From positions 1-33,613 of the forward strand of contig CAMDGH010000021.1 in assembly GCA_945897755.1 (NCBI GenBank): a stretch of 33,613 bases of DNA, in the 5' to 3' direction. This document shows, piece after piece, positions 6,223-14,724 of the stretch. Position 1 is the first letter of the stretch. Every line of letters starts with the position of its first letter. A program made the translations under genes and the position numbers. Source of the stretch: Chryseobacterium gleum (lineage in GTDB: Bacteria; Bacteroidota; Bacteroidia; Flavobacteriales_D; Crocinitomicaceae). The notes beneath the pieces are model-generated. The model was not told the origin of the DNA. It was given only the letters and a program-made list of their open reading frames with translations, and ran no database searches.

Positions 6223-7587
6223 CTTACTAAATATATTACCCAACAAGTCATCCGTAGATATATCTCCTGTAATATTTCCTAAATGATACATGCCTTGTCG
6301 GATATCCATCGCGATAAAATCCCCTGTCGTGCCATTTTCTAATCCTTCGGAAGCTGTTTCTAGTGCGAGTGCTGTTTTTTGTAACTCCTCCACATGGCGC
6401 GCATTCGTCACAATAATCTCTTGTTGAATATCGACTCCTTGTATAATTTGATCTACCATCCAAGAGGATAGTTCCAAAATTCCTTCGCCTGTAAGTGCAG
6501 AGAGGTACATATATGGTACAGAATAAGTTTCTTTAGGATGTATAATGTCAGATTTATTAATCACTAACAATACTTTTTTGTCTGGATTATTTACGCGTAG
6601 TTCAGATGCCCAGGAAGCTACTTCATTTATATCACTGCGAGTTCCATCAGCAAGTAAAAAAACGATTTTAGCTTGTTGTATCTTCTGATGTGAACGCTCG
6701 ATACCAATCGCTTCAATTTTATCACTGTCGGAATCGCTTAATCCTTCACGTATTCCAGCTGTATCTATCAAACGGAATAAGATCCCATCGATATTTAAGG
6801 TTTCTTCAATAACGTCGCGCGTTGTCCCTGCAATGTCACTTACGATTGCACGTTCTTCGCCCAACAATTGGTTCAATAAGGTACTTTTACCCGTATTTGG
6901 TGCGCCAACAATGGCCACTGGAACACCATTTTTTAAGGCGTTCCCTAAATCAAAGGAGCGAATTAATTTTTGAATATACGCCAATACCTCTTTTACCAAG
7001 GCTTTTAGTTCCGAACGATCCGCAAATTCCACGTCCTCTTCTGCGAAATCTAACTCCAACTCTACCAAACTGGCAAAGTGGATTAACTTCTCCCTCAGAT
7101 CACGCAATTCATTGGAAAATGATCCGCGTAATTGGTTCATCGCTACTTGATGAGCATGCTTAGATTGAGAAGAAATTAAGTCTGCAACTGCTTCTGCCTG
7201 AGACAAATCCATTTTACCGTTCATAAAAGCACGCAGGGTAAATTCACCAGGCTGCGCGGTACGACACCCCTTTGCAATCAATAATTGTAAGAGTTGTTGT
7301 TGAATATACGTCGAGCCATGACATGCAATCTCTACGGTTGGTTCGCCTGTAAAACTTTTACCGCCATGCAAGACCGTCAACAGTACCTCATCGATGATGT
7401 CCTCCCCATTTCGAATGCGACCAAAATGTGCAGTATGTGTTTTCACCTGACTTAAATCTTTAGAAAATACAGCTGAAACTAGTTCAAATGCCCTTTCTCC
7501 TGAAACGCGAATTAATGCAATCGCGCCCATCCCATTTGCTGTTGAAAGTGCACAGATAGTATCGTTATTGTGTACGAAATGATTCAT
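6205..7587 (-). CDS. mnmE: tRNA uridine-5-carboxymethylaminomethyl modification GTPase MnmE
   Basis: MnmE (TrmE) works with MnmG to modify the wobble uridine of several tRNAs. The 460-aa protein has full family length. The N-terminal formyl-THF-binding domain starts NDTICALSTANGMGAIALIRVSG. A GTPase domain is inserted in the helical domain with P-loop GAPNTGKS (228-235), DTAG (275-278) and NKSD. The protein ends in the conserved CIGK with the catalytic cysteine. The integrative element appears to have entered at its 3' end without changing the C-terminus. By eye this gene is richer in G+C than the element next to it. It stands alone, 45 bases downstream of the globin gene. Confidence 0.97.
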   Translation of the reverse strand: MNHFVHNNDTICALSTANGMGAIALIRVSGERAFELVSAVFSKDLSQVKTHTAHFGRIRNGEDIIDEVLLTVLHGGKSFTGEPTVEIACHGSTYIQQQLLQLLIAKGCRTAQPGEFTLRAFMNGKMDLSQAEAVADLISSQSKHAHQVAMNQLRGSFSNELRDLREKLIHFASLVELELDFAEEDVEFADRSELKALVKEVLAYIQKLIRSFDLGNALKNGVPVAIVGAPNTGKSTLLNQLLGEERAIVSDIAGTTRDVIEETLNIDGILFRLIDTAGIREGLSDSDSDKIEAIGIERSHQKIQQAKIVFLLADGTRSDINEVASWASELRVNNPDKKVLLVINKSDIIHPKETYSVPYMYLSALTGEGILELSSWMVDQIIQGVDIQQEIIVTNARHVEELQKTALALETASEGLENGTTGDFIAMDIRQGMYHLGNITGDISTDDLLGNIFSKFCIGK

Positions 7588-7632
7588 TTTTTTAAAAAAT
7601 TTATCCCCTAAACTTAAATAATAATTTGTTTT

Positions 7633-7998
7633 TTATAGAATTGATTTACCTCCTTCCGATAATTTGTGGTTTATTGACCATCCAATCAATGTAGCACGTT
7701 GCTTCGCTATTTCTGCTTTTTCACCGGAAAACAGTTGATTAACCGTTCCATGAAATAATTCAAGCCAACGGTCAAAGTGATCCTTATTAAGTTGCATGTG
7801 CATGTGCTTGTCTGTTACATTTGTTGTATATCCTGGCTCATCCAATAAAACGAAAGACCAAAAATAGACCATCTTTGGCATGTGCTCCTTAAAATCAATA
7901 CCCTTAAAAAAGGGGGAGATCATTTCATCTTTTAAAACACGATCGTAAAAAAGCGATACTAATTCTTCTATATCTTGCTTACATTTAATATCACCCAT
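7633..7998 (-). CDS. Group III truncated haemoglobin
   Basis: This 121-aa single-domain protein matches group III truncated haemoglobins (2-on-2 globins): DIEELVSLFYDRVLKDEMISPFF near the N-terminus, the conserved MPKMVYFWSFVLL helix, and HFDRWLELF carrying the probable proximal haem-ligand His (about H74). These proteins bind haem and oxygen or nitric oxide; the physiological role of group III members is poorly known. The gene lies upstream of mnmE in the same direction with a 45-base gap and may be cotranscribed with it. No signal peptide, so cytoplasmic. Confidence 0.88.
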   Translation of the reverse strand: MGDIKCKQDIEELVSLFYDRVLKDEMISPFFKGIDFKEHMPKMVYFWSFVLLDEPGYTTNVTDKHMHMQLNKDHFDRWLELFHGTVNQLFSGEKAEIAKQRATLIGWSINHKLSEGGKSIL

Positions 7999-8188
7999 AC
8001 TAAAACATTGATTTACGGCTTTTAAAAGCTAGGTAAAATTAGTAAAAAGAAGTGCTTTTCCGTGAAAAAGAATAAACAAAGCAAAGAATATATTAAACAA
8101 AATAAAAGGAATTTGAAACTACACTATAATTAGCTTTAAAGACTGAATAATAGAGAAGAATGGTTACATTTACTGCAACAAAATAAAG

Positions 8189-9076
8189 ATGTCTAAAGCA
8201 ACGATTTCTTGGTTATTACTTGCGATTCTTGGGTTGATCTGGGGAAGCTCGTTTATATTAATGAAGCGTGGGATGCATGCAATTGATGGAACACTTTTGT
8301 TTTCTTCAGTTCAAGTTGCTTCATTGAGAATGCTGATTGCAGGTCTTATTTTTCTGCCCTTTTCAGTTTATTTTTTCAGAAAAATAACTGAAATAAAGCA
8401 TTTGCTTTTTTTTGGAATGGTAGGGTTTTTCGGTAATTTTTTTCCTGCATATTTGTTTACCTATGCTGAAACAGGGCTTTCAACTTCTCTTACTGGAATC
8501 CTAAATAGTTTAACGCCCATTTTCACCCTCTTGATTGGATTGATGTTATTCAAAAAGAAGATTCACAAATTACAAGTAGTGGGCCTCTTAATTGCCGCAA
8601 GTGGTGTGTCCGTATTACTTCTAAGTGGGAAAGATGTTTCTTTATCTGGAAGTTACCTCCAAATTAGCGCAGTTGTGGGAGCAACACTATGTTATGCCAT
8701 TTCAGTAAATGTGATTAAATATTCATTAGCAAATTATTCCGCTATCGAAATAGCGTCTATTGCATTTTCACTTACCCTAATTCCCAGTCTTTATATCACC
8801 TTTGATTCAGGCGCGATTCCATTTTTAGAAAAAGAACCTAAAGCAATGGAAGGCCTTTTTTTTATAGGAATTTTAAGCGTTTTTGGCACAGCTATTTCCT
8901 TAGTCCTTTTCAATCGACTAATCGCATTATCATCAACCCTTTTTGCGAGCAGTGTTACCTACTTAATTCCTTTAGTAGCCGTATGTATTGGAATTCAATT
9001 TGGTGAAACAATCAATTATACTCAAGTATTAGGAATGATTGTTATTTTATTGGGGGTTTATTTTAGTAACAAATAA
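8189..9076 (+). CDS. DMT-family transporter (EamA)
   Basis: The 295-aa protein has about ten hydrophobic segments and two EamA repeats. The first begins LLLAILGLIWGSSFILMKRG, typical of the drug/metabolite transporter superfamily; the second starts near residue 150 with VGATLCYAISVNVIKY. Such inner-membrane proteins usually export amino acids or other small metabolites. The substrate here cannot be told from sequence. It is a single gene, divergent from the globin gene and convergent with the DUF2141 gene, whose end is 17 bases away. Confidence 0.9.
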   Translation: MSKATISWLLLAILGLIWGSSFILMKRGMHAIDGTLLFSSVQVASLRMLIAGLIFLPFSVYFFRKITEIKHLLFFGMVGFFGNFFPAYLFTYAETGLSTSLTGILNSLTPIFTLLIGLMLFKKKIHKLQVVGLLIAASGVSVLLLSGKDVSLSGSYLQISAVVGATLCYAISVNVIKYSLANYSAIEIASIAFSLTLIPSLYITFDSGAIPFLEKEPKAMEGLFFIGILSVFGTAISLVLFNRLIALSSTLFASSVTYLIPLVAVCIGIQFGETINYTQVLGMIVILLGVYFSNK

Positions 9077-9093
9077 GACTCATTAAACAAAGT

Positions 9094-9534
9094 CTAATTA
9101 AAATGATACTTTAAAGTGAATTTGATTTTTCTAGAAGAATTCAATAAAACAGCAGCTTTATCAAAAGAAGGTGCAGAAAATCGCTCCCTCACATCGTTAG
9201 ATATAGCATATTTCTCTATAGGAACACCAAGTGCATTTTTATCTAATCGTCCGTTGTTATTTTCATCTAAAAAACCTGCAACTGCATATCTTCCTGGTGC
9301 TAACTTATCAAAAACACATTCAACTGAAGAAGATGAAGGGTTAATTACTTGACCTTTAAAACGACTGTTATGTTTTGGGAAGTTATCTTGTTCTCTATAA
9401 ATACCAACATAAACATTCCCGCGAATATTAGAAACACCTTTAATTTCTATAAATAATGAATGAGTTTGCTCACTACGGAAAGATAAAAATAATGAAGTAG
9501 CAAATAAAAAAAGAAGATTACTAAGAGATAACAT
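9094..9534 (-). CDS. DUF2141 domain secreted protein
   Basis: The 146-aa protein has an N-terminal hydrophobic signal sequence (LSNLLFLFATSLFLSF) and then a DUF2141 domain: IEIKGVSNIRGNVYVGIYRE, a central LAPGRYAVAGFLDENNNGRLDKNALGVPIEKYAIS block and a final FTLKYH strand. The DENNNGRLD piece resembles a calcium-binding loop. It is probably periplasmic or outer-surface and beta-rich; its function is unknown. It follows the small membrane protein gene by 8 bases and seems to end the PGI/PMI-purN operon. Confidence 0.8.
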   Translation of the reverse strand: MLSLSNLLFLFATSLFLSFRSEQTHSLFIEIKGVSNIRGNVYVGIYREQDNFPKHNSRFKGQVINPSSSSVECVFDKLAPGRYAVAGFLDENNNGRLDKNALGVPIEKYAISNDVRERFSAPSFDKAAVLLNSSRKIKFTLKYHFN

Positions 9535-9542
9535 ATCTAAAA

Positions 9543-9773
9543 TTATTTACATATAGAATCTAAGATTATTCTAACTTTAATAGTATTAACGATTGAACTC
9601 GTTTTTTGTTTCATTTGATCTAACTTATTTTTTAAAAAAAATAATAAAATAACTAATAAAACAACATATACAACTACTTTAATGATATATGAGTTTCCAA
9701 ACCTTGGTAAAGTATATTGATTTAAATTGATTTTTTTAATACGACTTTCTTGTTCTTTTTTCTCCTCATTCAT
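9543..9773 (-). CDS. Small single-span membrane protein, unknown
   Basis: The 76-aa protein is not recognised. It has a charged, Lys/Glu-rich N-terminus (MNEEKKEQESRIKKI), one strong transmembrane helix (IIKVVVYVVLLVILLFFL, about residues 29-46) and a basic C-terminal tail that may be helical. Its start overlaps the end of purN by eight bases, and DUF2141 follows closely, so it is likely translated within that operon. The overlap and reading-frame integrity are the main reasons to accept it as a gene. Confidence 0.55.
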   Translation of the reverse strand: MNEEKKEQESRIKKINLNQYTLPRFGNSYIIKVVVYVVLLVILLFFLKNKLDQMKQKTSSIVNTIKVRIILDSICK

Positions 9774-10344
9774 TCCTTGAGTAGACTAAATTTTCTATTA
9801 CTAATGGATAATAATAATGTTCTAATGAAAGCACTTTTTGCATTATCAATTCTGCTGTATCTGTTTCTAGTACTTCGGTGTAAAATTGCGCGATTATTTT
9901 CCCCTTGTCAAATTCTTCTGATACATAGTGAATTGAAGTACCAGTCTCTCTTTCGTTGCCATCTACAACTGCTTGATGCACATGAAGCCCATACATTCCT
10001 TCACCTCCATATTTAGGAAGTAAGGATGGATGGATATTGATTATTTTGTGAGTATACATTTGAATGAATTCTTCCGGAAGTTTTCTCAAAAAACCGGCTA
10101 AAACAATCATATCAATTGCATATGTTGAACATACTGAAGTAAGATAGCCCCTTTCGATAAGCGCTTGATTGGTGCAAATGATTTTATGAATCGGATCCTT
10201 AACCTTTGAAAGAACTGGAGCGTTACTCTTATTACAAAGTAACATCACAATTTCTACAGTTGGGTGATTGTGAAAGTAGTTAATTAATTTACAGGCATTT
10301 GTCCCATTTCCTGAAGCGAAAATTGCTATACGACACTTTATCAT
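9766..10344 (-). CDS. purN: Phosphoribosylglycinamide formyltransferase (PurN)
   Basis: PurN transfers a formyl group from 10-formyl-THF to GAR, the third step of purine synthesis. The 192-aa length is standard. The N-terminal phosphate-binding segment IAIFASGNGTNACKLI is present, as is the catalytic segment INIHPSLLPKYGGEGMYG with N103 and H105. The catalytic Asp is D146 in the EEFDKGKII segment. The gene follows the PGI/PMI gene by 16 bases and overlaps the small membrane protein gene. No other purine gene is nearby. Confidence 0.95.
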   Translation of the reverse strand: MIKCRIAIFASGNGTNACKLINYFHNHPTVEIVMLLCNKSNAPVLSKVKDPIHKIICTNQALIERGYLTSVCSTYAIDMIVLAGFLRKLPEEFIQMYTHKIINIHPSLLPKYGGEGMYGLHVHQAVVDGNERETGTSIHYVSEEFDKGKIIAQFYTEVLETDTAELIMQKVLSLEHYYYPLVIENLVYSRNE

Positions 10345-10360
10345 TCAGTGAAAATTAAAA

Positions 10361-11344
10361 TTACAGTTCGGATAGCTGATTTTTTAAGTCATTAATCACA
10401 TTAATCTCCATCGCATCAACCTTATTTAATTCAGCTAAATAAAGGGAAGCCCAATCAACCAAATGGATTAGATAAATAGACCGCTCTATCATTGAGTTAC
10501 CTTTTGCTTTAATTGTAAAAATATGCGCGGTTTTAGTAGAAATGTACTCTTTTGAAAATATAAATCTTTTTAAATTCCGTTCATTGAGATCTAATGAGTC
10601 AATAAAAACAGCAGCAAAACGATCGTCTCCTCCTCCCCAACCAACTAATTCATTGTGGTTCATTTCAGGTATTAAATGATGAGCGCAAAGCATCTTACCA
10701 TTTTCATTAATCTGTTGTCGAGCTCTAATAGCAACCGCTTCGTAATTTGAAGCAGCATAAATCAAAATAAATTTATCCTTTAAAAAGAGTGCTAATTCAG
10801 AAGCGCGCGTTTTAATTTCAGAAATTGATTCATTCAGTAATAGTGCTGATTTTCCAAACTCTAATAAGCGATCTTTTGAGCAAAATCCAAGGGAAGTGAG
10901 TATAGATAATAGTTGGCCTAATGAAAAAGCCAATGCAGTTCTTGGAGGATTTCCACCGGGAACAAGCATACAATCATATCCACTAGAAGCGCAAAATTCG
11001 GCTAATTTGCCTCCTGTTGTTATCCCTATGATATGAGCTCCTCTCGTCTTTGCTTCTTGGATACTGTATAAAGTCTCTTCCGTGTTGCCAGAGTATGAAG
11101 ATGCTATCACCAAAGAGTGTTTATCAACAAACGATGGTAGTTCATAATCTTGGGCAAGGTATACCGGAACACTTAATTCTTTCTCTAACCACTGAGAAAC
11201 CAATTTACCTCCAATGCCAGAACCACCCATACCACATATCACAATGCTATTAATTTCATTGATAGGCTTAGATAGAGAATACTTAGAAGCTATTTTAATC
11301 GATTCTAAGATATTTGAACTAAATTTAGCAATTAGTTTTTCCAT
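10361..11344 (-). CDS. Bifunctional phosphoglucose/phosphomannose isomerase
   Basis: The 327-aa protein is a SIS-fold sugar isomerase of the PGI/PMI type, interconverting glucose-6-P or mannose-6-P with fructose-6-P. Visible features are the glycine-rich loop ICGMGGSGIGGKL (37-49), the phosphate loop ASSYSGNTEETL (81-92), the conserved GGNPPRTALAFSLG (130-143) and the active-site block PEMNHNELVGWGG. It lacks a signal peptide and is cytoplasmic. It heads the operon with purN. The family name comes from these motifs and length; classical Pgi is about 550 aa and looks different. Confidence 0.88.
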   Translation of the reverse strand: MEKLIAKFSSNILESIKIASKYSLSKPINEINSIVICGMGGSGIGGKLVSQWLEKELSVPVYLAQDYELPSFVDKHSLVIASSYSGNTEETLYSIQEAKTRGAHIIGITTGGKLAEFCASSGYDCMLVPGGNPPRTALAFSLGQLLSILTSLGFCSKDRLLEFGKSALLLNESISEIKTRASELALFLKDKFILIYAASNYEAVAIRARQQINENGKMLCAHHLIPEMNHNELVGWGGGDDRFAAVFIDSLDLNERNLKRFIFSKEYISTKTAHIFTIKAKGNSMIERSIYLIHLVDWASLYLAELNKVDAMEINVINDLKNQLSEL

Positions 11345-11408
11345 AAAAGATTAATTAATATGTTCTTACAAACTTAACTGTTTTTTTTAGAATGTTTAAA
11401 AATGAAAA

Positions 11409-12107
11409 TTAGCTCAATTTATTAACAAAGGCCCCTAAAAAAGCTTCTACTAAAGCTTCATCTGCATTTCCAAACTTGGAGGCATAATCTTCAGTTGCTT
11501 TTTGAATTACTTCATAGGCCTCTTCTCTTCCATAAACATGAGTAATCTCAACATTTTTTGCAGCACCATCAAGGTCTTTATACGTTAAGAAAAAATGCCT
11601 AACTCGATCGATAACCAATTTGGGCATCTCAGATATTTCATTCATTTCCCCATACGCTTGATCGCCTTTCAATACAGCAATAATTTTATCATCTGCTTCA
11701 CCTCCGTCTAACATTCGAAAGCCCCCAATTACTTTAGCTTCACACAAAATATTAGCATGATTAAATTCACGCTCACTTATCACGCAAATATCCAAGGGAT
11801 CTAAATCACCGTCAATATCTGTTCTTCCTGTTTTTTCCCTGGCAAATTCAGCAACAGCTGTATCACAATATGTTTTTGGAATGAAGCCATATAAACAAGG
11901 CATATGATTCGATAATTTTTGAGGTCGATCGACCATAATAAAACCTGACGCTTTATCTATCTCATATTTAACAGCATCCGCAGGAGTGATTTCAATAAAT
12001 GCATTCACAATCGCTGGCGCATTTTTTCCTATTTCAATCCCGTGCCATGGATGAGCAACAAAACGATTTGTTAATGCTTTAGCTAAATTTTTTATTTCTT
12101 CTTTCAT
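11409..12107 (-). CDS. ppa: Inorganic pyrophosphatase, family I
   Basis: The enzyme hydrolyses pyrophosphate and pulls biosynthetic reactions forward. The signature D-G-D-L-D-P-L-D-I-C-V (residues 99-109) carries the metal-binding aspartates. Upstream are YEIDKASGFIMVDR and CLYGFIPKTY, both typical of soluble family I enzymes. The 232-aa length is longer than the roughly 175 aa of E. coli Ppa but usual for the form in Bacteroidota. Read from its own promoter; the PGI/PMI gene follows after a 64-base gap. Confidence 0.94.
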   Translation of the reverse strand: MKEEIKNLAKALTNRFVAHPWHGIEIGKNAPAIVNAFIEITPADAVKYEIDKASGFIMVDRPQKLSNHMPCLYGFIPKTYCDTAVAEFAREKTGRTDIDGDLDPLDICVISEREFNHANILCEAKVIGGFRMLDGGEADDKIIAVLKGDQAYGEMNEISEMPKLVIDRVRHFFLTYKDLDGAAKNVEITHVYGREEAYEVIQKATEDYASKFGNADEALVEAFLGAFVNKLS

Positions 12108-12130
12108 TCTAAAACTTAATTTAATAACAA

Positions 12131-12138
12131 CAAAAATA
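12131..12138 (-). promoter_or_regulatory. Possible -7 element of ppa
   Basis: Minus strand TATTTTTG matches TANNTTTG and lies 23 bases upstream of the ppa start codon. No clear -33 TTG stands 19-22 bases further up, so confidence is moderate to low. Confidence 0.4.
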
Positions 12139-12260
12139 CATTACAATTTTAATAAATTTAAGATATCTTGTCAATTTATATAGTTCGAAGCTGATTTAAA
12201 TGCAAAATCCCATAGGAATTGGAAAAATATACTCACTGGGTTAAAAAACGATTCGATTTT

Positions 12261-13886
12261 TCACTTTCTCAGAACACCAATATTTCCGTGCCCTCTTTTG
12301 GATGTAGAAGACAATAATAATACAATAAAAACAGGAGGAACAACAAAAGTTAGATATACAAGAGGATGAACATAACGCTTTTGATCAATAAAATACAATT
12401 CATTGTTCATGGCTTCAATAAGTTGTGGTTTAATTATCTTTTTATCCCTGTTTTTAACATCAATCGAATTAACTTCTTGTTTATTAATTCTATACGATCC
12501 ATTTTTTTGATTTAAAGTAACATATTCAAAGGTGTTAATTAAGTCTTTTTTTGATTTTGAATACGTTGTAATTGGATCTATTGAAGAGCCATAGGTAATT
12601 AAAAAAGAGGTGTCGTTAAAAAAAATCGCATTAAGGTCTTTAACATTCCAATTGCTGTATTTTTTATACCGGTCTATATTGGTAATCCATTCGATTGTTC
12701 CTTCCCGATTTAACGATATTGTAGTAATATTCTCCTTCTCGCAGTAATAGTTAGTAACACATCCCGTGCTTCCCGAACATGTCGTGGTAGAATAATTATT
12801 CATCCTAGCACAAAAAATGGTTGTATTTGTTGGGCTTGTTAGTGTCTGTTCAATTTGATAATTTGTAGGTAAAGAAACCTCTTCCGACGCTTTTTTAGTC
12901 TTTTTCTTAAAAAAAGACATGTCTTTTCTGTCGGAAATATCGTTTTTAAAAACGTTATCTAATTCTCCTTTTGTGAAAGGATTAAATTTCTCCACCTTAA
13001 TCGCAAGTTGATTGTTTAATTCTTGATAAAAAACGCCATGAATATCTTCTCCTTTTTTATCAAGAAACAAATCACTGTAAAATCCACTAAGCCTAACAGA
13101 GGAATCTGTAAATAAATACTTTAAAGAAATAATTTTTTTGTTTGCAAAATCAGGAGTATAGTTATAAACTGTGTTTGTGCCCGAAACAAAACTATTAAGA
13201 GACTGATTTCTTAAAACGTAAAAAACCTTATTTGAAGATTCAATGTAACTAAAATCAGGTTCAAGATTGGTTTTTTCTAAGGGAATTGAAAATACATTTT
13301 TCTTTAATGCGTTTTCTTTATTTATGGTTTTATAAGATACAACTATGGCTTCTTGAATGTAGTCCGTATGACCTATTGTTATCGGATTTGACTTGACAAT
13401 AAAAAAGGGCGTATTACCAGGATGTTTTTTGAGTTTTACCTCATCAATAATAGTCATGTCTTGAATCAACCGGAGATTAATGTCGTAAATCTGAAAAATT
13501 AACTGATGTTCTTGTTTTGATATTCGTGTCCAAAAAACGAGAATGGTTGAATCAGTTGTAACTGCATTAAAAAATTCTAATTCTTTTAAAAGAGATTGTG
13601 CTATTGTCTTTTTATCAAAACCCTTTAATGAAATGCTGTTTTGAATCCGCATTGTTTTTTTATCGTATGCGATTAACCTAACCTTTTTCATTGGATTAAA
13701 CCCGTAAAAGTTATGTAATACATACACATTATCATGAGTTGAACCTATAATTTCAGCTAAAAAACCATTTGTTTTATTATCATAGTTGACACGATCAGTC
13801 CACGACAATTTAATTTCCTGACTCATTAAAGAGGAAAAAATAAACAAGAAAAAAAAGATGATTTTGTAATGCAATTGAATTTTCAT
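12261..13886 (-). CDS. Secreted, C-terminally anchored protein of unknown function
   Basis: I do not recognise this 541-aa protein. It starts with a clear signal peptide (KIIFFFLFIFSSLMSQE, cleavage likely after SLMSQ or nearby). The long middle alternates short beta-like strands and turns, with repeated phrases such as LIAYDKKTMRI and TISLNREGTIEWITNID, which would fit a beta-propeller. A Cys-rich patch (TTTCSGSTGCVTNYYC) is present near residue 370. The C-terminus has one hydrophobic helix (YLTFVVPPVFIVLLL) followed by a basic tail, so the body is probably in the periplasm and anchored in the inner membrane. It is monocistronic and divergent from the peroxiredoxin gene. Confidence 0.65.
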   Translation of the reverse strand: MKIQLHYKIIFFFLFIFSSLMSQEIKLSWTDRVNYDNKTNGFLAEIIGSTHDNVYVLHNFYGFNPMKKVRLIAYDKKTMRIQNSISLKGFDKKTIAQSLLKELEFFNAVTTDSTILVFWTRISKQEHQLIFQIYDINLRLIQDMTIIDEVKLKKHPGNTPFFIVKSNPITIGHTDYIQEAIVVSYKTINKENALKKNVFSIPLEKTNLEPDFSYIESSNKVFYVLRNQSLNSFVSGTNTVYNYTPDFANKKIISLKYLFTDSSVRLSGFYSDLFLDKKGEDIHGVFYQELNNQLAIKVEKFNPFTKGELDNVFKNDISDRKDMSFFKKKTKKASEEVSLPTNYQIEQTLTSPTNTTIFCARMNNYSTTTCSGSTGCVTNYYCEKENITTISLNREGTIEWITNIDRYKKYSNWNVKDLNAIFFNDTSFLITYGSSIDPITTYSKSKKDLINTFEYVTLNQKNGSYRINKQEVNSIDVKNRDKKIIKPQLIEAMNNELYFIDQKRYVHPLVYLTFVVPPVFIVLLLSSTSKRGHGNIGVLRK

Positions 13887-13925
13887 TTTTTTTTAAATTT
13901 AAGTATGCTAAAATAACTAATCTAA

Positions 13926-13940
13926 TTCATGATGCATGAA
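13926..13940. promoter_or_regulatory. Inverted repeat upstream of peroxiredoxin gene
   Basis: TTCATG-ATG-CATGAA is a perfect 6-bp inverted repeat with a 3-bp spacer. It lies 13 to 27 bases upstream of the possible -7 element, where a -33 would be expected. It may be an operator for the peroxiredoxin or the divergent gene. The regulator is unknown. Confidence 0.4.
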
Positions 13941-13952
13941 CATTTGAATTAC

Positions 13953-13960
13953 TACTTTTG
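13953..13960 (+). promoter_or_regulatory. Possible -7 element of peroxiredoxin gene
   Basis: TACTTTTG fits TANNTTTG and lies 35 bases upstream of the start codon. A consensus -33 is missing; an inverted repeat occupies that place, which would suit an activator-dependent promoter. Confidence 0.45.
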
Positions 13961-13995
13961 TTAAGGTAATAATCAAATTTAAAATTTTAAACATT

Positions 13996-14628
13996 ATGAG
14001 TGTATTAGTTGGTAAAAAAGCACCGCATTTTTCAGCTTCAGCTGTTGTAAATGGAGGTACTATTGTAAATGGTTTTTCTTTAGATCAATTTATTGGGAAA
14101 AATCCTGTTTTGTTTTTTTTCTACCCAAAAGACTTCACCTTTGTTTGTCCATCCGAACTTCATGCTTTTCAAGATAAGTTAGCAGATTTCGAAAAAAGAG
14201 GCACAAAAGTGGTAGCATGTTCTACTGACACTGAAGAGTCTCATTGGGGATGGCTTCAGGTACCTAAAAATAAAGGAGGTATTGAAGGTGTTACTTACCC
14301 AATCGTTGCTGATACATCTAAAACCATTTCTGAAGCATTTGGAGTTTTAGCTGGAGAATATGATTACGATATTGATGGTAACTTAGTTGCCAATGGACCA
14401 ATGATTGCTTACAGAGGATTGTTCTTAATTGACAAAAATGGCGTAGTTATGCACCAATTGGTAAATAATTTCCCATTAGGCCGTAATGTTGACGAGGCTT
14501 TAAGGATGGTAGATGCATTACAATTTTTCGAAGAAAACGGAGAAGTGTGCCCTGCAAACTGGACAAAAGGTGATGAAGGAATGAAAGCATCTTTTGAAGG
14601 GGTTGCTGATTATTTGTCAAAGCACTAA
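13996..14628 (+). CDS. Typical 2-Cys peroxiredoxin (AhpC/TSA)
   Basis: The 210-aa enzyme reduces hydrogen peroxide, organic peroxides and possibly peroxynitrite. The peroxidatic Cys is C51 in FYPKDFTFVCPSELHAF; the resolving Cys is C185 in GEVCPANW. The catalytic-site Arg/Thr context (T48 of FTFVC) is intact. The C-terminus ends ADYLSKH without the YF motif of peroxide-sensitive eukaryotic enzymes, which suggests a robust form. It is cytoplasmic, has a single-gene transcript with a strong terminator after it, and no AhpF neighbour, so a thioredoxin or other reductant is likely. Confidence 0.93.
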   Translation: MSVLVGKKAPHFSASAVVNGGTIVNGFSLDQFIGKNPVLFFFYPKDFTFVCPSELHAFQDKLADFEKRGTKVVACSTDTEESHWGWLQVPKNKGGIEGVTYPIVADTSKTISEAFGVLAGEYDYDIDGNLVANGPMIAYRGLFLIDKNGVVMHQLVNNFPLGRNVDEALRMVDALQFFEENGEVCPANWTKGDEGMKASFEGVADYLSKH

Positions 14629-14647
14629 TCTTTATTTAAATAAATAG

Positions 14648-14681
14648 AAAAGGGTTGTTTCGTTGAAACAACCCTTTTTTT
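14648..14681 (+). terminator. Intrinsic terminator, peroxiredoxin gene (possibly shared)
   Basis: A 14-bp stem AAAAGGGTTGTTTC / GAAACAACCCTTTT with a 3-nt loop is followed by a T-run. It sits between the convergent peroxiredoxin and Ppx genes and, having an A-run at its other side, could also stop the minus-strand transcript. Confidence 0.9.
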
Positions 14682-14724
14682 ATTTTACCTACGGGTTGAT
14701 TTTGACCTATAGATTCTATCCGTA

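Noticed and set aside
6223-6240. tRNA gene as insertion target
   Set aside because: No tRNA-like fold or CCA end near the element boundary; the boundary falls in the mnmE coding end.
6822-7163. Plus-strand frame over mnmE
   Set aside because: Fully antisense to the well conserved MnmE GTPase domain; no recognisable motifs.
9076-9095. AGACT/AGTCT hairpin between convergent genes as terminator
   Set aside because: Only a 5-bp stem and no T-run.
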